Of a stretch of 64,000 nucleotides of DNA, positions 49,511 to 62,200 are shown piece after piece. The position numbers and the translations under genes were made by a program. The stretch is from contig OZ034968.1 of NCBI GenBank assembly GCA_964030785.1, forward strand, positions 34,261,686 to 34,325,685, given 5' to 3'. Origin of the DNA: Siderastrea siderea (taxonomy: Eukaryota > Cnidaria > Anthozoa > Scleractinia > Rhizangiidae). The notes beneath the pieces were generated by a model. That model had not been told where the DNA came from, searched no databases, and saw only the letters and a list, made by a program, of their open reading frames with translations. How positions within the stretch are numbered: the first letter of the stretch is position 1; every line of letters starts with the position of its first letter.

Positions 49511-50332
49511 ATTGCTTATGTAGAGGGGGTTCATTTTATATTACATACAAGAACTACCCATCAAATCTCACCAGTCCCCGCCCCCCACCCCATACAAAAC
49601 AGCGGTCCCTTATATAACATCGTTTTTTGTAGAAATTGTGATACCAGTAAAATATCTCGATAAAGGCCGTGGATTGGAGTGGCATGAGAAAAGAAGAACA
49701 GCTTTGCACGAGTAAACATGCTAAACATTCATCGCAGCGCAACTCAGGTATAACGGTATAATTACAAAAGACTGACCTAACACACTAAACTACTCTGTAT
49801 TTAGACCTATTTGGGAGACGACATTTTATACCGGTTTTCCGTCCCCAGTTTTTGCCGCAATTGAGAACGCTGGGCTAAATCAATCCTTTTTCCAAGTTTC
49901 TTAGCTAACGTCAGTGGGTGAGACAGGCTTACTACTATTCCTATTTCCTTATGGAATTTCATCATTTTAAGCGATGCAGGTCAGTTAGTATCTTTCTCCT
50001 AACAGCCAATAAGCAAGTATTTGCTGGTCCTTTTTGTATAAAAATCCATTCTCCATCAACGCAGTCTCGTACCCAGAGTCTCTCGGCTACTCGGTCATAA
50101 CAAAGAATATTATGGGTAATATAAACCTAACATTTACACCCATTTTGCTACCTTAAATTTGAAATGAATATCACCGTTCGCTCTAATTCCTTGATGATTT
50201 TGAGGAATTTTTGAAAGAAACTCTAAATTTGCATATTAGTGTCAAATTCGATCGAAGACTGGTATATCTGAGAACCTGCGTTGCTTTACGCGTGGAGTGA
50301 GGCAAGCGGAACCGAGGCAAACACATCCCACC

Positions 50333-50344
50333 ATGTTGGATTGA
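50333..50344 (+). promoter_or_regulatory. Three-codon upstream ORF before the DED gene
   Basis: CCACCATGT gives a strong initiation context; the frame reads Met-Leu-Asp-stop and ends 40 bases before the main ATG. It only matters if this stretch is contiguous 5' UTR, which is not proven. Confidence 0.35.
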
Positions 50345-50384
50345 GAAAACTCAGGACAGCGAATTGCCGTATCTATTTGTTAAC

Positions 50385-50946
50385 ATGTCTAACATTGAGT
50401 ACAATTATTTGCTTTTTGAAATTAGCCAGAGAGTGGTTGAACTGAATGTACAGGAACAGTTAGTTTTTATGTGCAGAGACCTTGTGGAGTGTAGTGCAGA
50501 TAACATTCAAAGTGTACAGGATGTCCTCTCCCTGTTTAAGCTACTTGAAGAGCGCAACCATTTAGGACCTGATTGTCTGGTGGTGATGAAAGACCTCCTA
50601 AAAGTTTTGAGAGAGTGGTCTCTTTTTGGAAAAGTTAAAAAGTTAGAGAGCAAAAGGAAAGAATACGTGGATTTCCTTGAACAGATCATTCGTGTTCTCG
50701 ACGAGCTCAATGATCTGGAACGACTGATGTCAATTTGCAGAGGGAAGATACCGGAAGAAAGTACAACTAACATTCACGATGTTAGGTCACTGTTTCAAGT
50801 GCTGGAGAACCACAGCTACTTGAGAATCGACCGTCTGGAGATCTTAAGGGAGATTTTGATCGAATATGACAAAGAAGACATGCTAAAGGAAGTGGATAAC
50901 TTCGAGAAAAGACAATGTGACGACGAGGAGTTCGAAAGACGAACAG
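50385..50946 (+). CDS. DED gene exon 1: tandem death effector domains
   Basis: The ATG at 50385 (AACATGT, A at -3) is the first in-frame ATG after an upstream TGA. DED1 runs roughly YLLFEISQRVVELNVQEQLV to KVKKLESK. DED2 runs from EYVDFLEQIIRVL to LKEVDNFEKRQ and keeps an RxD signature (LRIDRLEILREIL), while DED1 has LGPDCL at that site. Donor ACAG|GTAAAA, phase 1. Confidence 0.88.
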
Positions 50947-53900
50947 GTAAAATTTTTGTGGCCTCGACCATGATGTTTTAGCAAATCATTTGCATAAACA
51001 ATTCGGCAGCACAGAATTTGTAAATCACACAATTGCAGTTGTCTATCGATTTAAAATCGTATTGTATCCATTCAACATGTTGCTTAATTTTCCAAGATAA
51101 TTCAGTAGAATGAAATGTGCAATCGAACAAATAACGAATAATTGATTGATACCTTCATGATGTATAGAAGATCGATTGCAGAATTCAATCAAATGTATAT
51201 TTGCTTTAGAGGAAGAATGGCGCTAAGTAAAGATATGAAGTTGTGTCAATAGGAATTTGTCGAAAACCAAAGTATTGTGGGAACAGTGGAATGGGCTGAT
51301 GATGATCTTGCAGTTTTGCAAAGAATTTTATCCCTGCAAAATGACGATTACCAAGTCTGTAAGGGATATGGGAAGGGACACTATGATTCTTCTTGGTTTT
51401 GCACACATAAATTCGACTGGTTGGTTTACAATGGTATACACTTAAAACAATCAGGTACTTTTTTACCGACTGATGCTGATACCGTCTGCTTTGTTTCAGC
51501 TCAAGCTGCTGCATTTGTTTCTTGCGTAAGAAATGCAAGTGAAAGGTTTATAGGCGGTAAGTGGGCAAAGATTGTAGGAAGGAAACATTATTTTTTGAGT
51601 CTGACTAACAGCTGAAGGGATTGTCGTACTAACTGTACTCAGCAAGACTCATTGGATATAAAAGGAAATGTTTATTCAAAGAAAAAGCCACTGCTGCGGT
51701 GAAGCCTGGCGAAAGGCAGACTAGAAAGTGAGTATGCATGAGCTCTGTGACTCTGCTGAAAAATGGGAGACAAAGTGTAATGGAAATCATGCTCTTGTGC
51801 AATGGCACTTCTCTATGTCTCCCTCTTTGAAGAGGAAGAAAACAGGTTGGATATCAGTCTGTCTTCTTTTATGTAAAGTCACAATTGATAATTTGATCAA
51901 CAGAACAGAGAAAGTTAACTAGAGGAATATCACGTTGGTGCTACATTTCTTTAAGGACTGGCTACGTGAGACCTCTTGTCGTTAAGAGTCATGTTTAGGT
52001 CACTGATGACGTACCAGCATCATTTACTGGCATAACACTTTCTTAACAGCAACCTAAATACTTCATGCCTTATGTCAAATAACTCCTCAATTTTCTATCC
52101 CCAACCCGCCCTGCCCTCGACTGCAGTATGGCGTAATGTCGGTTAAATTTCCTAAACAGACTATGGTATCTCTTTATAATAACAGAAGTCAAAGTCCATT
52201 GTACCTTTCGAAAGATTGGCGGTGCCCTGTTGGTGGTCGGTACTGGATTGATCTTGCGTAAATGTTCCAGTCTTGAACAGTTTATACAAGCTTTTACAGT
52301 GGCTACCTTGCCAGCGGCCAATGCACTGCGAGCAATAAGTGAAGGATCAGTGTGCTTCACAGTTCAGGCAGAAAAGAGGTCAGCTCTCGAGGTGTTATGG
52401 CAGCGATATCGGGATGGCACACTGCAGAGGGATCTTCAAGAGTTTCTGGTAACGGACGAAATAAGACATCTGGCGGATGGAGAGGAAGTGCTGGTGTCTG
52501 TGTACATTGATGAACAGGAATTCAAGAATGCTCTTGAAGATCTACCGATTGTTAAAGAACAGGGTAATTAACTTAAGCGTTTAGGACAGTGAAGCACGAG
52601 CAGTATACCGGAGTATTGAACTTTCTCGCACCGTTTTTCTTCCCACCAAATGTGATGCAAAGTGAATTTCAGTGACAACCTATAATCCTTAGTTTCCCAC
52701 TTGTGAAGTGAATAAAACTTCATTATGCCTGAACAATTGTTGAAACACTGCTGTGTCTCGACCCTGCAGTTAATAGTTTAGCTTTAGCACGATTTATTTA
52801 TGAGTTTTTGGTGAAAGTGAATGTAGGTTAAATTTTTTTTTTTTTGCAAATTTTTTATTTCTTGCCATTACAGCAAAACAATACAACAATACAAAGAAGA
52901 GAAAAAAAAACATTACATTAAATGAACCTGACTGCAAACTGCGGCTGAAAGATTTCAAATCTTTCGCTCTTGAAAGGCTAAACGTTTAGGAGTGGATTAG
53001 GATAATAAAAGGTTCTTAATAGATGACGTAGACTTTTAAGAGAGAACTAATGCTTTGAGACATTTTCAAGTATTCCTGTCTGTCTGTATTCCAAGCCACC
53101 GTGCTTTATCGCAAAAGCTGCCTCTTTTTAAACTCTTGCACGTAGACAATATTACTGAGCAACCTGCTTTTTCATTTCGTTAGGCAAGGTTTAAAAGAGA
53201 GGAACGTCAAAATGATGTTGGAGGGTCAACTTTTTGGTCACTGTTTTCTTTATTTGTTGCTGCTTTTCTATTTAGTCTTTGTATCTCCTGAGGAAAAGAC
53301 TGTGAAAATGCACCGGAGAAATTCTGACTCTAGCCTGTATTGCAAAGCATGGTATGGTGAAGAACCAAAAGAAAGAGCCATCCAACCTGTTACGAATCAG
53401 GCCAAATACCTGGATCAAGAAAGACTCGCTTTCGTTCAGAGTTATTTGGAAAAAGCTGAGGATGCTCGCAGCATGACGACAGAAACAAGTGACAGTGGAA
53501 TGCCGGGAACTCATGGCACAGCATCTCAACTTGGAATGGAAGACACCACAGGTACAACAAAAGTATTCTTCCCGCAGGCTTCCCAAACGACTTTTTTCTC
53601 CCTGTTCTTTATCGTCATTTTCGTTTTCGGTTTTTTTATCATTATTGTGTGTTTCCTATAACATTAGTCGTCAGATAATCCACAACAGTGTTGGAGCATG
53701 AGAAAGTAGTTATCTCTTCCATATCAGTTTAGGAAGTATAAAATCAATTTTCTTGATTCTAACAGCATTTGTTCTGTTCGGATTCTTCGGAAGTGCCAAA
53801 AATTTGCAGTCTGCAAAAAAAAAGTGGGCGAAAATTTAGGAGTTGTGAGCTATGATCTTACACTTACGGAAACAAATTGGAGGCTACGATAACTCTCGCT

Positions 53901-56199
53901 ATTATTTTCTTTGCGTGGTCTTAATGTCACTAAAAAACTGAAGGCGCTCCCAATTCTGCCTATATTGTGAATACTTTGGTTGTCATCGATAGATATTTTA
54001 GGATAGTTCTCGGTAGTTAAGAAAGCTGTAGGTTCATTTCAACGCGAAATCCTGATATCTAACTATGTGTCCTCCCACCCTTAAATCGTCTTCATCTGCA
54101 ATGAGAGTTTATGACTATCACTTAAGACAAAATCAGTAACGTACTGAACCTCATAAACCTTACTGTTTTCTCTCTGAAATACATACGATTTTAGCCAGTT
54201 AAGGAGGTCTTTTTTCCCGCTCTCACGCCTCTCACTTGTTTCTCATGGCGTCTCTCATTTTCCAGCCGCTTTTTTCGCTTTTGCTATTGCAAACTGTTAC
54301 GCACTGCTGTATAGTTTTATTCCGTATTTCTCTCGCTTTCCACGATCTTGGGATCCCACCTCCCGCCTCCTCTTTCCCCGCTTTCCGTACACTTCCCGCC
54401 CTGGCCCTCAATCACCAGAAATTCGAATCATCACTTATACCATGTCCTTTAGAGTTGGCGCTCCTAAATTCCAAATGTAAATATTGCTTAATATTAATTT
54501 AGCGACTACAACCATTTTCCAGAACTCCTAATCGAGAGATCGATGTTCAAACATAAAGTCAAAGTCTTCAGACTGTTCTTTTGTTTTTACAAAGAAAGTT
54601 CAGACAAAATGGCATACCAAATTGACTCTCAAGTTGTCGCTAAATGTCTCAAGGAGTACCATATTTGTTCAAATATTGCCGGCTTGGTTAAATCGCTGTA
54701 TTCCAACTCAGAACTCCCATAAATTCATGCTCCAGCACTCTTAATAGCTCAGCTAGAAAATAATGCTCAATTAACGGCCTTAAATATTCACTTCAGGTCG
54801 TGCGAGGAACGTGACGGGTCATTTCAGCGTCAGGAAGAGCAAACAAAGTCCACCATTTCCCGATTCTGATCGCGTTTTGGTATCCTATTCTTACTATTCG
54901 CACGTACCTAATTTGGCGAAAATTCGGGAGCTGTATTTTGCGAGTATTAATTTTCGCGATTCCAGGAAACAGGAGAACAAAAGTGTATTTAATTTCGCGA
55001 TTTTGCCATTGCTTGAATTTACCCGTAGCACGAGACAAGTTCGAGTCGCGTAAAAAAAATCCTTTTTTTTCTAATGTCATTTTAATTTCTTTTGAAGCAA
55101 TTATCGCTTTCTTAATGTTGCGCCAATTGCTGCTTAAAACTTCAACAGTCCAAGAGATATCTTCGCTGTCGAGCGATCACGAGAGTTGATTCCCGGTGTC
55201 GGAAGCAACCATTGAACGAAATTAACCCTATTCCTTGCTTATCCTCGTCGTCTATTAAGGTTTTGATAAGTTTTGTTCGTCGCCAAAGCTCAAAGAGCCA
55301 ACTCTTCATCGTGGTATTTGGAAGCCTGGTTATTACGACCAAACTTGAACTCGAACTTGACTCGTGCTACTGAGTAAACTCTGATGTCCTCCAATATTTT
55401 GTCCACAAAGGAGATAGGTTCTCTTGAAGAATATCTTGGGTGCACTGGGGACGCAACGATATGGCGCTTGAGTGGCGCGCACGGTAATACTTTATATTCA
55501 CGTCAGTTTTCTCGTTCGGTGCATCGCGAAGGTGGGACCTCTTCTTTAATTGTATGTAAATAGAGGTCTTATTCTTTCAGGAAAATTTATAAATACTATG
55601 AGATGTCATGTCTTTGTAGAGCAAGCTGCGAATCGTAGCTCGAATGACGCTCGTGATCGACCGATCGAGATCCCAGACAGTACTGTTTTGTGAAGCAAGA
55701 AGAATTACAATCAAAAGAAATTAAAAAAAAAAGACTTTCTTTAACCTGACTCGAACTTGACAAGTGAGTCAAACTTGTCTCAGGCTCGAACTTGACTCGT
55801 CCTACGAGTAAACTCCCATCGCTTTAGTCTCCCAAAACCTTTTCACAAAAAGAGAATTTTCACAAATTAACTCGACAAAATAGGAAGAAATTAAATTTGG
55901 ACGGTACTAGCTTCTGCAAATTACCAAAAAAGTTTAAAACGCCCGGAAAAACGTCGAATCGGTGGAAGAGTGCTAGTCCAAAACAAGAGTAGAGAGATAC
56001 ATTTTCCAGGGCAGAAAGTAGCAGTTTTAAATTCAGTTCGTGGCTCACAACATTTACAATTCATGTGTTGTTTTCTTATAGGGTTTAGCTAATTTTTTTT
56101 TTTATGTATGCATGGTTCACACTTTTGTCTTGTATTATATTGTATTAATTTGTCGAGTGAGCGATCGCTTCCCACGTTTTCGACTTAAAATTATTATTA

Positions 56200-56276
<77 letters not shown>

Positions 56277-59200
56277 TTATAACTGCGAACTTAGTTTTCC
56301 TAGATGCAATCATAGAGAAAGAAGTAGAAATTGAAATAAGTTTATTAAATGGAAACAAAGCCAGTGGCCAAGATGATATGCCACCTAAGGTAGTTAAGAG
56401 AATCTCAAGGTAAATTCTAAAACCAATAACATACAGATATAATTGGTCCTTTCTGACGGGGTAATCCCTGAAAAATTGCAAATTGCACTTGTTATTCCGG
56501 TGTTTAAAGCAAACAATAACGAGGAATTTTCTTATTATAGACCAATCTCCAGAATTCCATGCTTTAGCAAAATGTTAGAGAAAATTATGTACAAAAAAAT
56601 AATCAAGTACCTCGATAAAAACAACATCATATTTCAAAGTCAGTATGGCTTCCGTAAGAAACATTCAACTAACTGAAATACTTCAGGCAATAGATAACAG
56701 CGAATATATACTGGGAGTATCTTTAGATCTTGCTGAGGCATTTGACATTGCAAACCATGACTTATTACTGATCAAACTTGAGCACTATGGAATCAGGGGA
56801 AATACCCTGGATTGATTTAAAAATTATTTAACAAATAGAAAACAAACAGTTAACTACAAATCAATAAGGTCGGAGAGTTTGACAATCAAATGTGGAGTTC
56901 CTCAGGGTTCAGTCTTATGGCCTCTCTTGTTTCTTATTTATATCTACGAAATTTCTAAATGCTCTGATAGTTTATCAATGATTCTTTTTGCTGACAACAC
57001 GAACTTGTTTTTCAGTCATAAGGATAACCATGAATAATGAGCTTGAGAAAATTACAACTTAGCTTTGTACTAATAAGCTTTCTTTAAATCTAAAAAAAAC
57101 ATATTTCATCATTTTTAAATCTAACAGAAAAAAAAAAAATTCAAGAAAAAGTGTCCATTAAAATAATTGAGCAACCAATGGAGCAAGTGAAGTACACAAA
57201 ATTTCTGGGCTTGTTCTTTAATGGGGAGCTTTGGTGGAAATACCACATTGATGAAGTTACAAATAAAATATAAAAAAGGCATTATCTAAGTCTCAAAACT
57301 CTACAGACACTTTACAACACTATGGTTTACCCCTGTTTATCATACTGTAACATCGTTTGGACAAGCACTTAATATTCAACAAGCCTTGAATTGTTTTTCA
57401 TCATTCAGAAAAAAATAGTTATAATTATTACCCTTTCGAAATACAGAAATGAATCTAAGCTTCTATTTTTATCACTTAAGATACTTAATATATACGAATT
57501 AAGAGCTCCTGACCAGAAATATCGAGAATCTCCCGACAGGAAGGAAATTTCGTCTCCTATTTATTTTACCAAAAATAACCCTTTGGTAAACTATTTTCAA
57601 AAATCATATTTAAAAGTTCCTCCGCTTTTCTTTTTTTCTAAAATTTAGATAAGTTCGAAATACGGCTAGAACCTCCCTTGCGCCCCCCGGAAACAAGGGA
57701 AAATTGTGCATTTTTAGCAAGCTCGTACGCAACAATGGAAATCGTTCCCGTTTTACCATTTAGCTTATAACTACATCATTCTTTCCTCTATCTAAAGACA
57801 TAAAAATCGGATATAAATTTGTATTTTTAAACTGCTTGTTGACCTGTTGAAGATACTAACCTTGAAGGGTTCAGAGTCAAAGTGAAATTTGGGTCAACTT
57901 CAGAGGCCTATCACTGACCTAGCATATATTTTTCAAACCAAAAATATACATCAAAAGTAAGCTCAAGCATTCCTTTTTACTCTCTGAAAGTGTCATTTTT
58001 GGCCCGCTAAAAGCGACGCGTCGAGAAAAAAAGTGTGCAGGGTATTTTGAGCATTTCGGTAGAACGGCCGCTGTCACGCGAGCCACATCGGTTCCACTAA
58101 AGCAGTCATAAAACAAGGTTTCACTGGCTCATTGTTTTGAATAGGTTAATAAAGTAAAAATATATACTTTTCTTATAGAGGTAACTATGTTACTATGGCT
58201 TAGGGGCAACCCGGTTTACTTTTCTACAGTGCAAATTTATTGACAATGTAACAATATTATTTGATTGATCCAAACTGAAAAACCAAAGATACTCTCACCT
58301 TAAGACATCATCTTGTGAATCTCTTGGTTCAGGTTATCACTCTTTTTACCAGAATTATTGGCTGCATTATGTTAATTGTTAATTTGTAGATTGAAAAAAC
58401 AAAAGTTACAAACCACGTCAAACTATGCACTCCGTATTGAAATTAGCGTAAATGTGAGACATGAAATGAGCTGAGGTTTTCGTGATAGTCACGATGTAGG
58501 ATAGCGTGACACAGTGACTCAGAAAGCTGGAAGACCCAAATTGGCTTAAACCAGGAACCCTTACTTAAACATAAATGTTAGTTTTCCGGTAAATAGCTGT
58601 TTTGAATGTATATATGCGAAGTGACATTTTTCTAATGAGGGAAAGAACCGTAAGGGTCATTTGCAATTTCAAATATTTTAGGGTCGGATCATTTACTGTT
58701 AGAGGGAGTGGTTGGAAAAAACCGAAATATTCCCTGAAAGATTTTGTGGAAGAAAGAGCGCAAAAACACCAGGGAAAGAAAATTCCAGCAAAGCTTTTAG
58801 TTACAAAAAATGATAAACAAATCATAATCGTAATAACTAAGCAGAAAAGTGCAAAAATTTAATGATACGTCTCTTATTGTCTTTGATCGGTTTCAAATGG
58901 ACGTGTGAGTGCTATTTTAAGTCTCGTGGGACGACACATTCAGTTAACAAAAGCGCCACCTTAAGAACAACTTGAAACCATTTCTTAAAGTAAGCTGATG
59001 TAGAGTACTTTCCTTCTAAGTTTTAAAGGGGTTACAATTCAAAGCGCTCGCAGTGAAACTGAAAAAAGTCTAAGTTTGCGGTTGCTATTCATGGTGCAGA
59101 TGTCGTACTGGTCGTACACGATGAGATGTTCCAGTTGAAACCTCGAGAGGATATCTTGCTTTGCGGTACTCGAAGTGGTTTATTTTTCAAAGGCACGGAA

Positions 59201-62200
59201 ATCGTTTGCCACTAGACCCTAAAAGAACGCAGTGGCTAATGCTGGGCCGTCACACACTCGCCATTGGAACCTGGCGATCCGGCTTATTTCCGCCCACGGT
59301 ACTGCAACTGCGTCCACTTTCCTTCTTGATGAATGGCCAATATTAAACTTTGTTTTCGAGGTAGACTTTTTTTTATCATCGAAGCGGGAAGCTTTTTTTG
59401 TTTCTTCCCTTAAGGCTCAACCCTCTCCCAAACCTACGAACAACGCCTGAGGCTACGTTCACACAGAACAGTTTCCAAATGGTTCTGGACCAGACCAGGT
59501 CTGTTCACACGGGACTGGTACAGAAATGGTCCGGTACCAGTCCACTTCTGGACCAACGTGAGAAAATCAGCTGTTTGTACCAATAAGTTATCCACCGGGA
59601 CACCCAAATGCGTGAAAGACGATCGAAGAAGGCTGAATCTATCGATTGAAAGAAGCCAAAGGCCTCTGGCCGGATAATAAATTACCCCATCCCTGCCGAT
59701 TACAAAATACACAAAACTTTAACCTTCTTCTTTTAGCTTTTAACCTTTTCAAGCTTTAAACTCAGAATTACAATAAGTTATGCGGCAGTTATGCTATTGC
59801 AGACAGTAGTTTGGTCTCTCTTTAAATTTCTAGGTGAGTTTAATCAAAAACACATCACTGATACACGCGATGAATTTGTTTAGTGCCCAAGCCTAAATTT
59901 CGCTGTTGGAACCAAAACGAACCGGACAAGATGTTCACACAGTACCTGTCCAATATGGGATCGGAATTGTTCCTGCATTTTTGCAGGTCCAAAACCTGGA
60001 CCTTTACTGGACCAGATAGACGGTACGGATAGCAGTTTCCGTGTGAACAGAAGACCTATCCGAACCGGAACCGTTTGGAAATCGATCCGTGTGAACAAAG
60101 CCTAAGGATTCAGAGGGCTCTTGAGATTTCAGCACAGGTATCATTCCACACCTTCTTAGGACGGTGTAAGGCCAAGCAGCGATCGGAAAAGATATAAATA
60201 ATTCTCCCGAATTAGCTACTTTCTTTACTTTCTTCTTGCGACAAAAAGCTTTGCAGCGTTTCTTCTACAAAAGCTAGCGCTTTCCAAATTAAACTATTCT
60301 TATTTTTCCAACCACCCCTCTAAAATAAATGTTCCCACCCTAAAATATCTGAATCTGCAAATGACCCCTAGCATCCCTCCCCTCAATATAATAAACCGAT
60401 TTGACTACATTGTACGGCAAGACAAGATATCCTGTCCAAGTTTCAACTGGAACATCTCACCGTGTACGACCAGTACGACATGTGCGCTGATGGCAAAGAA
60501 CGGCAACCAGAAACTTGGACTTTTTCAGTTTCACTAAGAGCGCTTTGACTTGTAAACACCTCCGTTGAAGCTTAGAGGAAAAGTACCCTACACCAGCCTA
60601 CTATAAGAAATGGTTTCAATTCTGTTAACTGGATGTGTCCCACGAGACTTAAAATAGCACTCACACGTCCATTTGAAACCGATCAAAGACAATAAGAGAC
60701 GTATCATTAAATTTTTGCACTTTTCTGCTTAGTTATTACGATTATGATTTATTTATTATTTTTTGTAACTAAAAGTTTTGCTTGAATTTTCTTTCCCTGG
60801 TGTTTTAGCGCTCTTTCTTCTACAAAAGCTTTCCGGGAATATTGCGGTTTTTTCCAACCACCCCCTCTAACAGTAAATGATCCGACCCTAAAATATTTGA
60901 AATTGCAAATGACCCTTACGATTCTTTCCATCATTAGAGAATTGTCACTTCGCATATATACATTAACATGACTAATGCAGCCAATAATTCTGGTAAAAAG
61001 AGTGATAACCTGAACCAAGAGATTCACAAGACGATGTCTTAAGGTGAGAGTATCTTTGGTTTATCAGTTTGGATCAATCAAATAATATTGTTACATTGTC
61101 AATAAATTTGCACTGTAGAAAAGTAAACCGGGTTGCCCCTAAGCCATAGTAACATAGTTACCTCTATAAGAAAAGTATATATATTTACTTTATTAACCTA
61201 TTCAAAACAATGAGCCAGTGAAACCTTGTTTTATGACTGCTTTAGTGGAACCGATGTGGCTCGCGTGACAGCGGCCGTTCTACCGAAATGCTCAAAATAC
61301 CCTGCACACTTTTTTTCTCGACGCGTCGCTTTTAACGGGCCAAAAATGACACTTTCAGAGAGTAAAAAGGAATGCTTGAGCTTACTTTTGATGTATATTT
61401 TTGGTTTGAAAAATATATGCTAGGTCAGTGATAGGCCTCTGAAGCTGACCCAAATTTCACTTTGACTCTGAACCCTTCAAGGTTAGTATCTTCAACAGGT
61501 CAACAAGCAGTTTAAAAATACAAATTTATGTCCGATTTTTATATTTTTAGATAGAGGAAAGAATAATGTAGTTATGAGCCAAATGGTAAAACGGGAACGA
61601 TTTCCATTGTTGCGTACGAGCTTGCTAAAAATGCACAATTTTCCCTTGTTTCCGGGGGGCGCAAGGGAGCTTCTAGCCGTATTTTGAACTTTTCTAATTT
61701 TTGGAAAAACCAAAAAGCGGATGGACTATTAATTATGATTTTTGAAAATAGTTTACCAAAGGGGTATTTTTGGTGAAATAAAATGAAATATGAAATTTCG
61801 CTTCTGTCGTCGGATTCTCGATATTTCTGTTCAGGAGCTCTTAAATACATACTTTATAGCACTCTTTATGTTTTCTTACTTTCAAAGAAATTTACCGAAC
61901 TATTTTAATAATTATTTTAGATTAAATGAAACGATACATAGTCATAATACTCGATCTACATCGAGTACATTGTCTGATTGGGTTTTTGTCCATTTACAAG
62001 GGCTTGCGAGGTTCTGCACTATCACCAATAACTACCCATGTATCTCATCATCAGTCCATATACGAAATAAAAATTTCGTCTCATTGTTAGCCCCAATTAA
62101 CGATCTTTCGGGCACTCGCTTCCTCTCCGTTGAGCCGCCATGTTTAACGTGTTTCGTCTAACCTAGATCGAAACTACCTCTTGAGCTAGTTTAGTTTAAA

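Larger units (their letters stand above)
57503..61840. mobile_element. 4.3-kb non-autonomous transposon with very long inverted repeats, TTAA target site
   Basis: Ends GAGCTCCTGACCAGAAATAT and ATATTTCTGTTCAGGAGCTC. The left arm (57503 to about 59185) and the right arm (about 60390 to 61840) are reverse complements along nearly their whole length with moderate divergence. Both are flanked by TTAA. It carries no transposase frame. TTAA duplications are the hallmark of piggyBac-type transposition, so a piggyBac-mobilised element is inferred; the ends do not resemble the usual CCC start, so the family is open. Confidence 0.85.

Noticed and set aside
50020..50100. TATA-like TGTATAAAAATCC as promoter of the DED gene
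   Set aside because: The flanking GTCTCGTACCCAGAGTCTCT phrase looks like a dispersed coral repeat, and no start-site evidence links it to the gene.
53212..53275. Apparent signal peptide or membrane segment in frame ahead of DED exon 3
   Set aside because: The hydrophobic codons are the T-rich polypyrimidine tract before the TTTAG acceptor; the exon fits phase 1 splicing from upstream.
57919..58116. 65-residue frame repeated at 61226-61423, looking like a conserved small protein
   Set aside because: The two copies are the arms of one long inverted repeat; similarity reflects DNA duplication, not protein selection.
58602..58862. 86-residue frame similar to one at 60749-61027
   Set aside because: Same reason: paired arms of the inverted-repeat element.
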